This document shows, piece by piece, positions 1 through 13,552 of a stretch of 64,000 nucleotides of DNA. Position 1 is the first letter of the stretch. Each line of letters begins with the position of its first letter. The stretch is from Sabethes cyaneus (lineage: Eukaryota > Arthropoda > Insecta > Diptera > Culicidae): contig NC_071355.1 of the NCBI RefSeq assembly GCF_943734655.1, forward strand, positions 33,815,464-33,879,463. Direction: 5' to 3'. The notes beneath the pieces are model-generated. The model saw only the letters and a list, made by a program, of their open reading frames with translations. It did no database searches and had not been told where the DNA came from. The translations under genes and the position numbers were made by a program.

Positions 1-3000
1 GGATGGATGGATGGATGGATGGATGGATGGATGGATGGATGGATGGATGGATGGATGGATGGATGGATGGATGGATGGATGGATGGATGGATGGATGGAT
101 GGATGGATGGATGGATGGATGGATGGATGGATGGATGGATGGATGGATGGATGGATGGATGGATGGATGGATGGATGGATGGATGGATGGATGGATGGAT
201 GGATGGATGGATGGATGGATGGATGGATGGATGGATGGATGGATGGATGGATGGATGGATGGATGGATGGATGGATGGATGGATGGATGGATGGATGGAT
301 GGATGGATGGATGGATGGATGGATGGATGGATGGATGGATGGATGGATGGATGGATGGATGGATGGATGGATGGATGGATGGATGGATGGATGGATGGAT
401 GGATGGATGGATGGATGGATGGATGGATGGATGGATGGATGGATGGATGGATGGATGGATGGATGGATGGATGGATGGATGGATGGATGGATGGATGGAT
501 GGATGGATGGATGGATGGATGGATGGATGGATGGATGGATGGATGGATGGATGGATGGATGGATGGATGGATGGATGGATGGATGGATGGATGGATGGAT
601 GGATGGATGGATGGATGGATGGATGGATGGATGGATGGATGGATGGATGGATGGATGGATGGATGGATGGATGGATGGATGGATGGATGGATGGATGGAT
701 GGATGGATGGATGGATGGATGGATGGATGGATGGATGGATGGATGGATGGATGGATGGATGGATGGATGGATGGATGGATGGATGGATGGATGGATGGAT
801 GGATGGATGGATGGATGGATGGATGGATGGATGGATGGATGGATGGATGGATGGATGGATGGATGGATGGATGGATGGATGGATGGATGGATGGATGGAT
901 GGATGGATGGATGGATGGATGGATGGATGGATGGATGGATGGATGGATGGATGGATGGATGGATGGATGGATGGATGGATGGATGGATGGATGGATGGAT
1001 GGATGGATGGATGGATGGATGGATGGATGGATGGATGGATGGATGGATGGATGGATGGATGGATGGATGGATGGATGGATGGATGGATGGATGGATGGAT
1101 GGATGGATGGATGGATGGATGGATGGATGGATGGATGGATGGATGGATGGATGGATGGATGGATGGATGGATGGATGGATGGATGGATGGATGGATGGAT
1201 GGATGGATGGATGGATGGATGGATGGATGGATGGATGGATGGATGGATGGATGGATGGATGGATGGATGGATGGATGGATGGATGGATGGATGGATGGAT
1301 GGATGGATGGATGGATGGATGGATGGATGGATGGATGGATGGATGGATGGATGGATGGATGGATGGATGGATGGATGGATGGATGGATGGATGGATGGAT
1401 GGATGGATGGATGGATGGATGGATGGATGGATGGATGGATGGATGGATGGATGGATGGATGGATGGATGGATGGATGGATGGATGGATGGATGGATGGAT
1501 GGATGGATGGATGGATGGATGGATGGATGGATGGATGGATGGATGGATGGATGGATGGATGGATGGATGGATGGATGGATGGATGGATGGATGGATGGAT
1601 GGATGGATGGATGGATGGATGGATGGATGGATGGATGGATGGATGGATGGATGGATGGATGGATGGATGGATGGATGGATGGATGGATGGATGGATGGAT
1701 GGATGGATGGATGGATGGATGGATGGATGGATGGATGGATGGATGGATGGATGGATGGATGGATGGATGGATGGATGGATGGATGGATGGATGGATGGAT
1801 GGATGGATGGATGGATGGATGGATGGATGGATGGATGGATGGATGGATGGATGGATGGATGGATGGATGGATGGATGGATGGATGGATGGATGGATGGAT
1901 GGATGGATGGATGGATGGATGGATGGATGGATGGATGGATGGATGGATGGATGGATGGATGGATGGATGGATGGATGGATGGATGGATGGATGGATGGAT
2001 GGATGGATGGATGGATGGATGGATGGATGGATGGATGGATGGATGGATGGATGGATGGATGGATGGATGGATGGATGGATGGATGGATGGATGGATGGAT
2101 GGATGGATGGATGGATGGATGGATGGATGGATGGATGGATGGATGGATGGATGGATGGATGGATGGATGGATGGATGGATGGATGGATGGATGGATGGAT
2201 GGATGGATGGATGGATGGATGGATGGATGGATGGATGGATGGATGGATGGATGGATGGATGGATGGATGGATGGATGGATGGATGGATGGATGGATGGAT
2301 GGATGGATGGATGGATGGATGGATGGATGGATGGATGGATGGATGGATGGATGGATGGATGGATGGATGGATGGATGGATGGATGGATGGATGGATGGAT
2401 GGATGGATGGATGGATGGATGGATGGATGGATGGATGGATGGATGGATGGATGGATGGATGGATGGATGGATGGATGGATGGATGGATGGATGGATGGAT
2501 GGATGGATGGATGGATGGATGGATGGATGGATGGATGGATGGATGGATGGATGGATGGATGGATGGATGGATGGATGGATGGATGGATGGATGGATGGAT
2601 GGATGGATGGATGGATGGATGGATGGATGGATGGATGGATGGATGGATGGATGGATGGATGGATGGATGGATGGATGGATGGATGGATGGATGGATGGAT
2701 GGATGGATGGATGGATGGATGGATGGATGGATGGATGGATGGATGGATGGATGGATGGATGGATGGATGGATGGATGGATGGATGGATGGATGGATGGAT
2801 GGATGGATGGATGGATGGATGGATGGATGGATGGATGGATGGATGGATGGATGGATGGATGGATGGATGGATGGATGGATGGATGGATGGATGGATGGAT
2901 GGATGGATGGATGGATGGATGGATGGATGGATGGATGGATGGATGGATGGATGGATGGATGGATGGATGGATGGATGGATGGATGGATGGATGGATGGAT

Positions 3001-3403
3001 GGATGGATGGATGGATGGATGGATGGATGGATGGATGGATGGATGGATGGATGGATGGATGGATGGATGGATGGATGGATGGATGGATGGATGGATGGAT
3101 GGATGGATGGATGGATGGATGGATGGATGGATGGATGGATGGATGGATGGATGGATGGATGGATGGATGGATGGATGGATGGATGGATGGATGGATGGAT
3201 GGATGGATGGATGGATGGATGGATGGATGGATGGATGGATGGATGGATGGATGGATGGATGGATGGATGGATGGATGGATGGATGGATGGATGGATGGAT
3301 GGATGGATGGATGGATGGATGGATGGATGGATGGATGGATGGATGGATGGATGGATGGATGGATGGATGGATGGATGGATGGATGGATGGATGGATGGAT
3401 GGA
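1..3403. repeat. (GGAT)n tetranucleotide array, about 850 units
   Basis: The four-base unit GGAT repeats without any visible interruption from the first base to 3403, where it breaks into unique DNA (GGACGGTGCC). The left end lies outside the window. All three plus frames are open because a 4-base unit cycles through Met-Asp-Gly-Trp; these are not genes. The G-rich strand carries regularly spaced GG pairs and could form two-layer G-quadruplexes (inference). The complete lack of variants suggests recent expansion or a consensus-collapsed assembly. The frame running out of the array stays open to 3573 with no recognisable protein. Confidence 0.98.
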
Positions 3404-3695
3404 CGGTGCCTAAAACTAGGCGGGTGAAAACGGCAATGTTGCAAATTGAGCAAGAAGTAAAGTATGCCCATGCGAAGGAGTATAAGCAGCATCCAGCGCT
3501 TACGCAACTGACGCAAGCGTACGACAAGCAACCACCGATGCTGCGTGCATACATCCTGCTACCTACTTACTAGCGAGCGCACAGCCTCGAAATGTCTTTC
3601 TGCACAGCCCGCTCACAAACTCTACAACTTGTGAGAAGCCAACAGCCTAGCGGCATACTAGGATATATGGATACTTATTTTCAGTGTTGGTCACC

Positions 3696-4060
3696 GCTAA
3701 TTCACTAATTCGCTAACCGACCAATTGAGGAACGCTAGTTATACTTTATAATTTATACTCAGACTAGCTGAATTGTTGCTGGTCTATTACTCCAAATGAA
3801 GTGCCGCTGTTTATTTTGAAATTAATAAACTGTAAAGCCTTTTATCCATTATAATAGGTTTTGATCTTAGTTAAATTAAGAAAACTCGTGTAATATATAC
3901 AAATTAGTAATAAGTTGTACAGTGATAGATTACAATGCAAGTTGTTGGGATATGTTCAAACATAGACAGTGACTGTTAATTTGCAGTTTGCGATTAGTGA
4001 TTGGCGAAATTTCCACGATTATCGAGCAAATTGTATCGGTTAGCGAATTAGCGAATTAGC
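3696..4060. mobile_element. TIR-bounded non-autonomous element (MITE-like)
   Basis: The first 25 bases (beginning GCTAATTCACTAATTCGC) are matched in inverse orientation by the last 25 (4036-4060, ending GCGAATTAGCGAATTAGC), with one or two differences. The interior is AT-rich and has no coding capacity. A target duplication is not clear. Superfamily not assigned. Confidence 0.55.
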
Positions 4061-4118
4061 ACAGCTCAGCATTGCTTATTTTGCATTTTTTGCTTTTTTG
4101 TTCACTTTACGTCCTCAC

Positions 4119-4360
4119 TTACACACGCGGATAAGACTGCGAGCCCTCGCGAGTGTTCGGTGTCAGCTGCTTGGATTGCAATGACGAGCGAGAGCAGCGA
4201 CTGTGGCCGATAGCTAAATACACACTCGCAAAAACTTGTCGCAGTGCATGAAAAAATAAGAGCGAGAGTCCGTAGGAGATACTAATGCCGGAGGGTTCGT
4301 TAGAACTAAAACGCGCGTGTGAGAAAATTAGACCACACGAGTGCGGTCTTGCAAGACTGG
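4119..4360. repeat. Dispersed repeat family A, copy 1
   Basis: This stretch is clearly related to 44440-44672 in the same orientation. Shared blocks include CCTCGCGAGT, TAGCTAAA followed by CACACTCGCAAAAACT, GCAGTGCAT and GACCACACGAGTG in the same order and spacing. Conservation is patchy, so the copies are old. No protein or tRNA-like promoter is evident. An open minus frame across it is conserved in position in both copies (93 and 69 codons), but the proteins look arbitrary. Confidence 0.7.
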
Positions 4361-4880
4361 AAATCAGTTTGGGGGTAAGACCGGCACCTAATTTTGGCAC
4401 CAGTTAGTTTACAACCGCGAAATGAAAAGAAATACTAGCTCTCACCATTCCGCTAACCATTACTTTCTTCTACCGTCCCTTCATCAATTGTAAAAGAACT
4501 ACAGTTTCAAAAAATATTCTTTTTCCCTTTTTTCAAGCTGTGATTATTTTACAAAGCTCAAAAGTTATAAAGTCTTTGCCAAGCTTCTACCAATAAAACC
4601 AAAAATTTTTTTCCAATACGGTGTGTAGTTGCTGTGAGAAAGGTACGTAAAGTTTGAAAATCGTGTTTTTACAGGGACGGTGTTTTATTCCTGCGAGGTT
4701 GTTCCACGCCGCAGTGGAATGCTTATGTTTTCGATCGTTTTTCGGTCACTTCCCGTGGTCGGATCATTACAAAATTAGTATCGAAATAAACGAAAAAGAC
4801 TGCAGAATCAAAATCTGAAAAAAAGATTTTTTCAAAAATTTCATTAAAAAGAAATGAACACCGGGAAGCAAGACAGGCGC
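4361..4880. other. No gene seen
   Basis: AT-rich DNA between the dispersed repeat and the tandem duplication. Short minus-strand open frames here are low-complexity Phe/Leu-rich and are not supported. Confidence 0.5.
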
Positions 4881-5136
4881 GGTGGCGCACACCTCTAAGC
4901 AATAGAGAAAAAAAAAATAAAATAAAATAAAACAACACCGAAAAAATAGAAAGATCGTTTTGAACAACCCTCGTTTGGTAAAATACATATTTATTTATTT
5001 ATTTATTCGGTGGCGCACACCTCTAAGCAATAGAGAAAAAAAAAATAAAATAAAATAAAACAACACCGAAAAAATAGAAAGATCGTTTTGAACAACCCTC
5101 GTTTGGTAAAATACATATTTATTTATTTATTTATTC
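4881..5136. repeat. Exact tandem duplication, 2 x 128 bp
   Basis: The unit GGTGGCGCACACC... through an (AAAATA)n-like run to (ATTT)n and TTC is present at 4881-5008 and repeated base for base at 5009-5136. The two copies appear identical, so the duplication is very recent or is an assembly stutter at the AT-rich microsatellite inside the unit. Confidence 0.95.
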
Positions 5137-8100
5137 AAATATCAACGTTGTTAATACAAATACTAGATACTAGTTAATACTAGAATACTGGTAATAGCGG
5201 AAGAATCATAATAATGTCTTCATTACGCAGAATATGATTTATGGAAATAAGAAAATATTTTCAGTCAAAAGCTATTTTAGTATAAACTCAGTAAGATCCT
5301 CCTTTGACAAAAAATCGAAAAAGGTTGGCTTTGAGATAGGTCGTATGTTCGAACATCGGCTGGGAGAGTTAATAGGATGTTGTTTTGATGTTTTTGGACC
5401 ACTTTGTCAAACGCGGTATGTTCAACAAGAATTTCAAGTCATTTTTTCTCGAAAAAATGCGGCTCATGGCTTCTAGGCCTTGTTTAACTTTAGATTATTT
5501 AGGGAAGTTGACTCGATTTGTATTATTCAGGCGATTAGTACAGTGGTTGAAGTAACTGTCGCAGGTCCCAGTTTATGAGATTTGTTAAAATTTTTGTATC
5601 TAGGTATGCATACACCAAAGAAACCCCCTCCTTAGGTACGCCCATATGCTATGCATTGATCATTCACACGTACTCCATTTGCAGTCGCTCTGTCTTCTCA
5701 CACAATCCCATCGAGATAAGCTCGATAATTTTTCCCCATAACTTGAATCAGAGCAAACAGCTGTAATTAATTGCATTTATTAGCACGTACATCCAATTTA
5801 GCCCGAGCTTCGGTATTTAGCTGTATGTCACATACATGGACTTCTCCTCTGTGCCCACTGTGCCACGTCACAGAGTTTACGTACACAGTTCCGTACGAAT
5901 ACGAGAAGGCTCTCCCAGCAGCACTGCAACTGATACATCACTGAATTAAAAGTAATTTCCTTCAATTTGCATTTGCACACGTACCGCTCATAAATGTGAC
6001 CAGCCAACAGCACGAAGAAGAAACAGTCACCACCAGTTGTAGTAAGTGGGTCGATTGGCGTCCGACTGCTCCCATTCCGGTTCGCATATGATCGTAAATG
6101 ACTTCGAGTCTTCGGTGAAGTCGGTATGTGGTTGAAGTTGCAAAACTCTCCCACAACTGGGACTGGTTGGGGGCGATGGGCGGGTCAGGTGGTGTCCATC
6201 CGTCGTGAGGTTGACTTTTGCACCGCAGGTTAACCGGTCCGCAATGGGATTCTCATCTATTTTCATTTGGAGCTGCCACTGCACCGCACTACAGGCACCG
6301 CCCGCTGGCGGTCGGTGGTAAGTTGAGTTCGATGTTGTGCACGCAACTAAATACCTACCTATGCTCTAGTGTAGCGAAAGGATTTTCGCACGGTAAAAAT
6401 AAGTAATAAAATACCTATCTGGTATTATCACTGAAATTGACACATTTGCACAGTTTCCCCTTGAGTAGGAATTTAAATTTAAAGTTGGACTAAAAATTAT
6501 GATTTAGTTTTTGGTCTCCAGATGAATTTTTCTATGGTGCATTTTAAAAAAGTTTTTATTCAATGGTACTTAAAGCTTTCAAAAGAAACTTGTATTTATG
6601 TTTGAATTGGTTCAACACGGAGTGTTTCGCATATGCTTCTGAAGCTAATTTTGCATTGTCTAAACTCTTCATTTGAATTGTTTGTTGTAGTTTTCCCAGG
6701 TGTTTAGTTCAATATGACAAATCGTCTAACAATACTTAATATAAGTTAATCTATTTTGTAATGTAACATGCCAGCTTTTTATTTTGTATCTAAAAATTAT
6801 ATTTTTTTTACCACAGAAAATGCACAGCAAATGATTTAAGAAAATTTATATTGTCACTTTAGGCTATCCCACTGTTCCGGAAAGAGTAGTTCTGCACTGA
6901 TTATGATGGATTCCTGCTGATACGGTCAAACAATGGACAGAGAAACCCGGAGTCGAACCGTACCGGTGCACAGGAGTGTAATCGAGTCAGTTTTGATTTC
7001 ATGCCGCAGATGACCAGACCTGTGGAAGCCGATGATGTCGTAGAGATACGTCCGTCACCGAGATTGCTTGTCCATTGATTGAACGCACCGGATTAACTTC
7101 GCCAGGTTTGTTCAGGACAAGCTGCCAGGGCAGCTACTGTATCTGTGGCTATCTCGTGTGACTGAGTGAAAATGTAGTCCAGTTTGGGGGGAATCACTTT
7201 CTCCCAGCAGCGCCAGCGACGGGTGGAGTGTGAAGAAGAACGAAAGCTATCTGACAACGCAGGGCTTAGCATTTTCCATTCATTACCGGAAGCCAGGTAG
7301 GCAACAATGCAAGTCAAGGATGTCTCCAGTCGGGAACGACTAATTGAATTTGCCGCATCGCACTGTCTTCTCTTGACACTGCTCAGGTAGAAAATTGCGT
7401 AAAAGCTTTTATTTGGAGCCCTGCCTTTACTCTTCGTGTTTTCTGTAGCATTTAGGTTGTAGTATGCTTTCAAAAGTACAAACTTTTGCGTACAATTTCA
7501 CCGAAAACTTCCTGCAATAAAATCTGTTCCAAAATCGTAAACAATTTTCCTGTCTGTTAAACATGTGAGTTTCGATTCAGTTCAAAACAAATTGTGTTCC
7601 GGAGGATGTTATCATACCTGAAAGCGACCCTGGTAGACTCTAATATTCACCCATCACATCAGGGTTTACAATCGGCACCGGCTCTGTTTTCTGCCGGCCT
7701 CCGTTCCGGTAAAGAAGGCCTCAAAATGCTTCTTCACGCTTCCAACCTGCTATCGCTGGGTGGGTGGGTGCAAGTCGAACGGCAGTTATTTGGTATTCAA
7801 GGCGGAAAACTGCAGCTTCGCAGTTCGTTCATTCGTTCGTTCGTTCGTTCGATGTGAGCAGCGCTCACTGATAATGGAATAATGGCTCATGTTCCCATTG
7901 TATCAATGAGGGTAAGGTGCAACTTTGGCTTGCATTGTCGCATATCTCCGAAACCTGCTTGTCTTGTCGATTCGGTCCGGGGGAAGGTCAGAATGGCATC
8001 GTGTGCTAAGCGTGTTCGTTGAGGTTGAGTGGTCTACGAGCAGAAGTTTGATAAGAAAATCCCTGTTGCCAGCCAGCGCGGTGCATTGTCATGGGAATCG

Positions 8101-8640
8101 CTGCAAGTGCACGTGTGTTGGGTTGCCGCTTCGGAGTATCAGCTGCTGAACAGGATTAGAACAAGCATGTCCCGGGAGCTGGAGCATTATCGAAAAACTC
8201 CTGAGAAAAGTGTACATCATCAAATGAGGATTTATTTCAGATGACTAATTTGATAACATGGTTTTGGTAAAATTGCAAACAAAGAAATATGAAAAGGGGT
8301 TCCAGCTTAACTGAAGAACTCTCATAGTGATGTACAGTTTAACTTTATCACTACTAGCAAGTAAGCTTTCTGTAGCACAATGTAACAAAAACACAAAATG
8401 CTTACAAGAAAGGTACAAATCTATGAAATACACTACAGATACCTTTTTTGGTTCGCGAACCCCCTGGTGGAGTTTCGGTTTTTTAACAAACCCTCGAGTC
8501 TCCATTCCGGCAACACCGCTACAGCGAGGGCTTGCACTCCGGGTTAGGAGTGGCTCACAACAGTGTATGATCTGGAGCGGTGGCTGTATTTAGAAGCATG
8601 TTACCTCAGTAGTACAGCGAAGACGGCAATCCCGTCAGGC
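5137..8640. other. No gene recognised
   Basis: About 3.5 kb of apparently single-copy DNA. Open frames up to about 126 codons (for example 7093-7473 minus) have no recognisable domain and no convincing splice pattern. A short (TTCG)n run lies at about 7821-7852. On the minus strand near 6990-6950 there is one good RNA polymerase III B-box (GGTTCGACTCC) without a convincing tRNA fold. Confidence 0.5.
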
Positions 8641-8644
8641 GAAA

Positions 8645-9075
8645 CGCTAATAAGGACCTGGCAGGGGGCTCTGTTGCCGTAAGGTTACCGAATCTGCTTA
8701 GACAAGCGAATGTTCGTGAGTTCGAATCTTAGTAGAATCAGGCCATTCGATGTTAAAGTGACCCTTCCTCATCACCCCTCCTACATGCTGAATTCTATAT
8801 TATTCCTATGAAGCCTATTGACAGTGCAAAAATGGGACTCTTATAGTTAAACGCACTGTTAGCTAACCTGGTTGCGCCAGGGATTGGCGATAATTGGGGC
8901 AGCACTGTCTTGTGGAGCGAGGTGGATAAAGTAGAGTAAGCATTGGAGGAAGGATAAACCCCAATACACACAAGCACGCATTAAAAAAAGTTATAAAAGC
9001 TCATCGTTCACTCAATAGTGATAGCAGCAAAAATCGCAGTAATGAGTCCACACAAGAGAATAAAAAAAAAGACCT
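8645..9075 (+). mobile_element. tRNA-headed SINE, fullest copy
   Basis: The head (about 8655-8740) has a B-box-like GAGTTCGAATC and an upstream A-box-like stretch, as in tRNA-derived SINEs. From about 8777 the body matches 14567-14833 (shared start CTCATCACCC, then GCTGAATTCTATATTATTCC) and, from inside the body, the reverse complement of 31655-31895. The tail here is shortened: it passes from CAGCAAAAATCGCAGT to ATGAGTCCACA and ends in an A-rich run near 9066-9074. Whether head and body belong to one mobile unit rests on this copy alone, because the other copies are 5' truncated. Confidence 0.6.
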
Positions 9076-12000
9076 GAAACTGCAGATCACTGAATTTCGT
9101 GGATGACGACAGGGTGCCATCGCGGCGATGCACAGTGGTCCAAAAGAGTGAAAAGTGGAACTTTTTTTCCCCATAATCTAAAAGTGTCAAAAGTTAGTTA
9201 GAAGAAACAAAATTTTTATCTTTATCGAGTGTTGAACTATAGAGTATATTCTTTGAAAGTTCTTTAAAACTTAATTTTTCGCACAATGAGTGAGTAAATG
9301 GCAAGCCATCAGGCAGTATGCATATTAGCACTCACTTACACAGATGCATCCAGGGACCACCTTGGCTGGCAGAGTGAGCTATCATCTGTGTCTCCCGAAA
9401 GTTGGCAGAACTGCCAGTCTTCTTGTTACAGGGATCTTACAATGAGCACAACTTTTGCAGGAAGCGTGATCGCGACTTTTCCTTCTATTATCGACAATCA
9501 GTTACAAATGTAATTATTTCCTGAATCTGTAACATTTACTCTAGTTTTTTCAAAGAAGTGGTTTGCACGGTTGAACACGGTTACGGTGTTTGCATTATTT
9601 TAGTAATAGAGTCTGTAAAATCTGATTAAACAGGAAAGTTAAAATAAAATCATAAATTTTCTATGAATATGATCGATTGTACAAAATCATTGGTAGTTAA
9701 AATGGATCATTGTTTTATTTTGGATTTTAATTACAGCAACTATAGTAACTTTGTAAGCTGATGGTGCATTTTCCAACTCGCCTGCTCCTGGTTATTTGTT
9801 CAAACAACCAAAATCCTATTTCGGTTTGGCCTTACCAATCGGTCTCAGTTGTGCGGACGATTTTGATGTGGTTCCCATTCCCACGGCCTTGTAAGGCTGT
9901 AAGCATTGTAAGCATATTCGGATTCTGCTCACCCGATGGGTGGAAGGGACGTCGGATGTCACTGCGGCTAGCGGCGGGGAAGGAGGACGATGGTGGTAGC
10001 GGTAGCTAATTTGCAAATGGTTCTTAAGAGGCCATTATCGAGGCACTGTGCTAGCTAGCCCCTCCCCTCCGTGCGGATGCGGATGGTGGGGTAGCCGGTA
10101 AGCTGAAATATTTGTTTGTTTGATTATCATAAAATAAGCTTTCAACGCAATTTGAATATCGTTTCCGGAAGTACCGGAAAGCGAGTGGGATGGACCGAGC
10201 GAAGTCTGGTGTCATTGAAAATGATAATGGTGGCGGTTGTTGATGGGGATGAGTGGGAGCAGCATTCTTTAGCACCAGAAAGAAAGCACTTGAACAGTGA
10301 GAGCAACTCATCTGCACCGAAGCCGGTGCCGGTTGGTTGGTAAGTTTTGAGTGGAAGAACGGCACAACGCAACGGGAGGGACGGGAACGAAGATGGATGG
10401 GTTTCAACGAGTTCGACTCGATGGCGAAGACTAGTAGAAATTTACTCGAAACTGTTTGCGAATTAGATACACCTCTCGGATGGTTCCCCCCGCTTCTTAG
10501 GGGGAGAAAAAAAAGACGAACAGGCAGCCAAAGAATGAAGTGTCTGCCACATTTTATCGCAAGTTCTTCGCACCAGAAAAGGCGGTAAACAGTGAAGATG
10601 GTTGAAGATAGATGTTGATATTGTAATCATCATCTGCTTCCTGCATGGTAGGGCGACGGCTCGAATGGTCATTTTGAGTTTAAAAAATGTGCAGTTTTTA
10701 ACCATGTTTTGTTTGTTTTTTTGCAGAGGCAGAAAATTTTTAAAAAACCGGTAACCGGTAATTCTTAAGTATTTTCGCATAGTAATTTGCGTTCTCACCA
10801 AACAATACCAAGCTGAGATGAAAAGTTTTTTAATCCAAAAACATATAACAGCCACCCTACTGTAAAACCTGTGCAATCGTGGGAAGAAGAGAGCGATGAG
10901 TAAAGGGAACACTCGGCCCGGCCGGAAGCAGTACGCGCAGTGCGAAGCGGAAATTTATTCTTCTCTAAAATGAAATTGCAGCATTTTGCGCATTCATGCG
11001 ATAGACAAAGATTTAAATAATCATCGCGGGGAATTTATGTCAGCTTCGAGCAGATTCAATTGAAAGGTACTTCAAAGCCATTCGATTTGAAGATGAAGAT
11101 AAGTTTGAATTTGAATTTCAGTTCAACGGTAGCAACCTAATACTGTAAAAACCGTACAAATCGTGTCGAAATTAAAACAAGACTTCACCGAACATGTTCC
11201 ATTAATTTCGACATTGTTAGGTACTTGTGCAAAACTCTCCACCAGGAACCCTGAAAAAGTTCGCGGCGAACAACTTTCGAGCTGATCTGTCGAGCGCATT
11301 GATAACCCCGATTACTTAGGACTTACCAACCCATAAGGTTGAGCGAAATCCGCCCGGTAAAACCGATGACGCCGGCCGGCGATGTTTCGGAAATCGTGTT
11401 CAATCCCGAAAGGAAGCATTACCGACCGGCGACTAGTGCCATGCCAGTGCCGTGCGAGCACGAGCAGTGCACCAAACAAACGATGCAGAACCGAACAGTT
11501 TCCCTGCTGTTTCGGTTCGGATACATCAGTTTAGATTTTGCGATATCCTGAGTTATTTTTCTTTGTGCGGTGAACGCGAATCACCTTATCCCGGTTGGTT
11601 GCCTTGGCTGGCTGGCTGACTGGTTTGTACCGTACAGATGATGTGTGATGATGTTGCACCGAGGGGAAACGAAGTAACGGCTCATGTCTTATGGATGGTG
11701 GCTTTCCAGAACCATATCCGCTTTCGATGCTCCCTCTGTAAGTTTGCTGTGTAGGTATAGGTATGTGTGTACCTACCGTAGTATGTAAGCTGTTGCTTCA
11801 CGGCACATATTTGTTACGAATCTCATGCACGGAAGGTTTCCTCGCGATGGGGTTGTCCGGAAAAGCCATTGTGCCGATAGATCGACAGGTGCCGGGTTGA
11901 AAACAGAACCATCCCCGTCCGGATCGAGTTCCATATTTGCGGTCGTCTGCAAGCAAAGCGAGCGAAGGATAAGAGTTTCGACAGAATGTCGATGAAAATT

Positions 12001-13039
12001 GAAATTGAAAATGAATCATGTATGATGTGTTATAAATGGTACCGCGCCGGAGTCTGTCTCTCCGTCAGGTCGGTTGGTGAGACGGCTCGGGTGGATTCCT
12101 TGGTGAATTGGATGCTATTTCATCTCGCCTGGCATATCTACAACAATAATTCGCTATCATTGTCGGAACGGAGCACGTCGTCCTCGCTGAAGTCGGCAGG
12201 AACGAAACGGAAGCGAAGGATCATTTTCAACTATTTGAACAATATTTCATGCTGTGGTGAAGACGCGCGAAACGGAACCGTGCTTCGTTCTATGCAATTA
12301 GATTGACAATTCCAACTGTTTCATCCGGTCGGCATGCCAGCGATCACCGTGTTGTTCTTCGTCCTTTGCTCACGTTATGCTGGCTGTGTGCGTATAACGA
12401 TGATGCGTTCCCTTTTGTGGAGAACTATACCAGTGTTGTTCTAGGCAAAGTTTTTGGGTATCTCGTTAAAAAGTTGTACCAAGCGGCTTAACCAGTTGGC
12501 CCTTTAGGGCTTGTCTGATAGGTGATATCTGAAGGAAAACAGGAGTGCATTGAAATTTTGCTTGAATTGTTTCGACATTTCGAGCTTTCAGCGAATGATG
12601 TTGGCAATGAATGATTTATACCTATCTCACCCTACAGAACAAAATCGCAAACAGTCTTCTATGGAACAGTTGCAAAACTGGTTATCATCTATGGCATCAC
12701 TAAAAAGTACTTCTTCAGCTATTGTAAAAACTGTCCCAGAAAGTATGGGCGTAGTCAAAAACCGATGCTATTCATACTGTTGTTTACTTTTATCTTTTCA
12801 AAATAGGAACTGGGAACATTTACCCTGTATTAAAATTTGGGGACTGGCAAAACGTCAGAAATTGTCGTGGTACCACTAGCCTGTCGGGTGGCTGTAAGTG
12901 GTTTGAGAATGAGTGAGTGATGGCGTTATTCTTTCTCGAACGAAACATTAAATCTTTACCTCTTAACATGGATTTATACACAGTCGCTTCGTTTCTACCA
13001 ACTTACTAGAGTTTAACTCCTCGTGTATCACACAAATGG
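9076..13039. other. No gene recognised; unique DNA
   Basis: About 4 kb with no transposon signature that I recognise. It includes a somewhat GC-richer stretch (about 9.9-12.5 kb). Open frames up to about 149 codons lack domains, have opposite-strand competitors and show no clear exon-intron structure. It could be intronic or regulatory DNA of a host gene, but nothing in the sequence proves it. Confidence 0.45.
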
Positions 13040-13410
13040 AACTGAAAGTATTGAAAGTTGATGTCGTTCATATTGACCTAAAAGCCACATTCGATCGTTT
13101 CGATTATGGAATACTTTTGTGTTAAATTTCACGGATTGGGAGTCCTAAGCTCGGAACTTGTATGTCTTGGCAATTCACTAATAATTCCGGAGATGGGGCC
13201 ACTATTATGCATGCTCTTTTTCAATGACGTTACTCACTTATTAACATCTGGTTGCAAATTACTGTATGCTGATGAGTTAAAATTGTACCTGGCAGTTCGG
13301 ACTGTAGGGGATTGCCGTCGTTTGCAATCGATGGTTTTGTAGGCTGGTTCCGGATAAGTTGGCTCGTAATCAGCATCATGAAGTGTGAGGTTATGACATT
13401 TCACCGTATT
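13040..13410 (+). pseudogene. Jockey-type LINE reverse transcriptase fragment
   Basis: Translation gives, with frame breaks, the reverse transcriptase palm blocks: a motif-A equivalent reading KATFDRFDYGIL near 13080-13110 and a motif-C equivalent YADELKLYLAV near 13264-13295, where the second catalytic Asp is replaced by Glu. About 50 residues lie between them. Ends, endonuclease and thumb are absent. It resembles the family of the fragment at 38735-39250, though the two cover different parts of the enzyme. Inactive relic. Confidence 0.75.
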
Positions 13411-13477
13411 TAAAAGTCAGTGAGAGATCAACACTGTTCGAAATTAGGTTCTTTTGCTGCAGAAGTACCCGCGGGTG

Positions 13478-13552
13478 TAATAGCTCAGTCAGTGAGAGAG
13501 TGGTTTTGGGTCCATCATGTCACAAAGGTTAGGTCCGCAGTCAGTACGGAAT
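13478..13552 (+). repeat. tRNA-like SINE head (probable)
   Basis: TAGCTCAGTCAGTGAGAG at about 13490 closely resembles a tRNA D-arm/A-box. About 45 bases on, AAGGTTAGGTCC resembles a decayed B-box. No cloverleaf with intact T-arm can be drawn by eye, so this is a SINE or tRNA relic rather than a functional tRNA gene. Confidence 0.4.

Noticed and set aside
3..3573. Three overlapping 1136-1188-codon frames of Met-Asp-Gly-Trp
   Set aside because: Direct product of the (GGAT)n array in all three frames; no unique domain apart from a short unrecognised tail.
6945..7035. tRNA-like gene on the minus strand with B-box GGTTCGACTCC
   Set aside because: No convincing A-box or cloverleaf; the single motif may be chance. 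A similar lone GGTTCAAATCC at 51404 was rejected for the same reason.
10051..10912. Several overlapping 75-149-codon frames on both strands
   Set aside because: No domain, no splice structure and strong mutual overlap; typical chance frames in a less AT-rich stretch.
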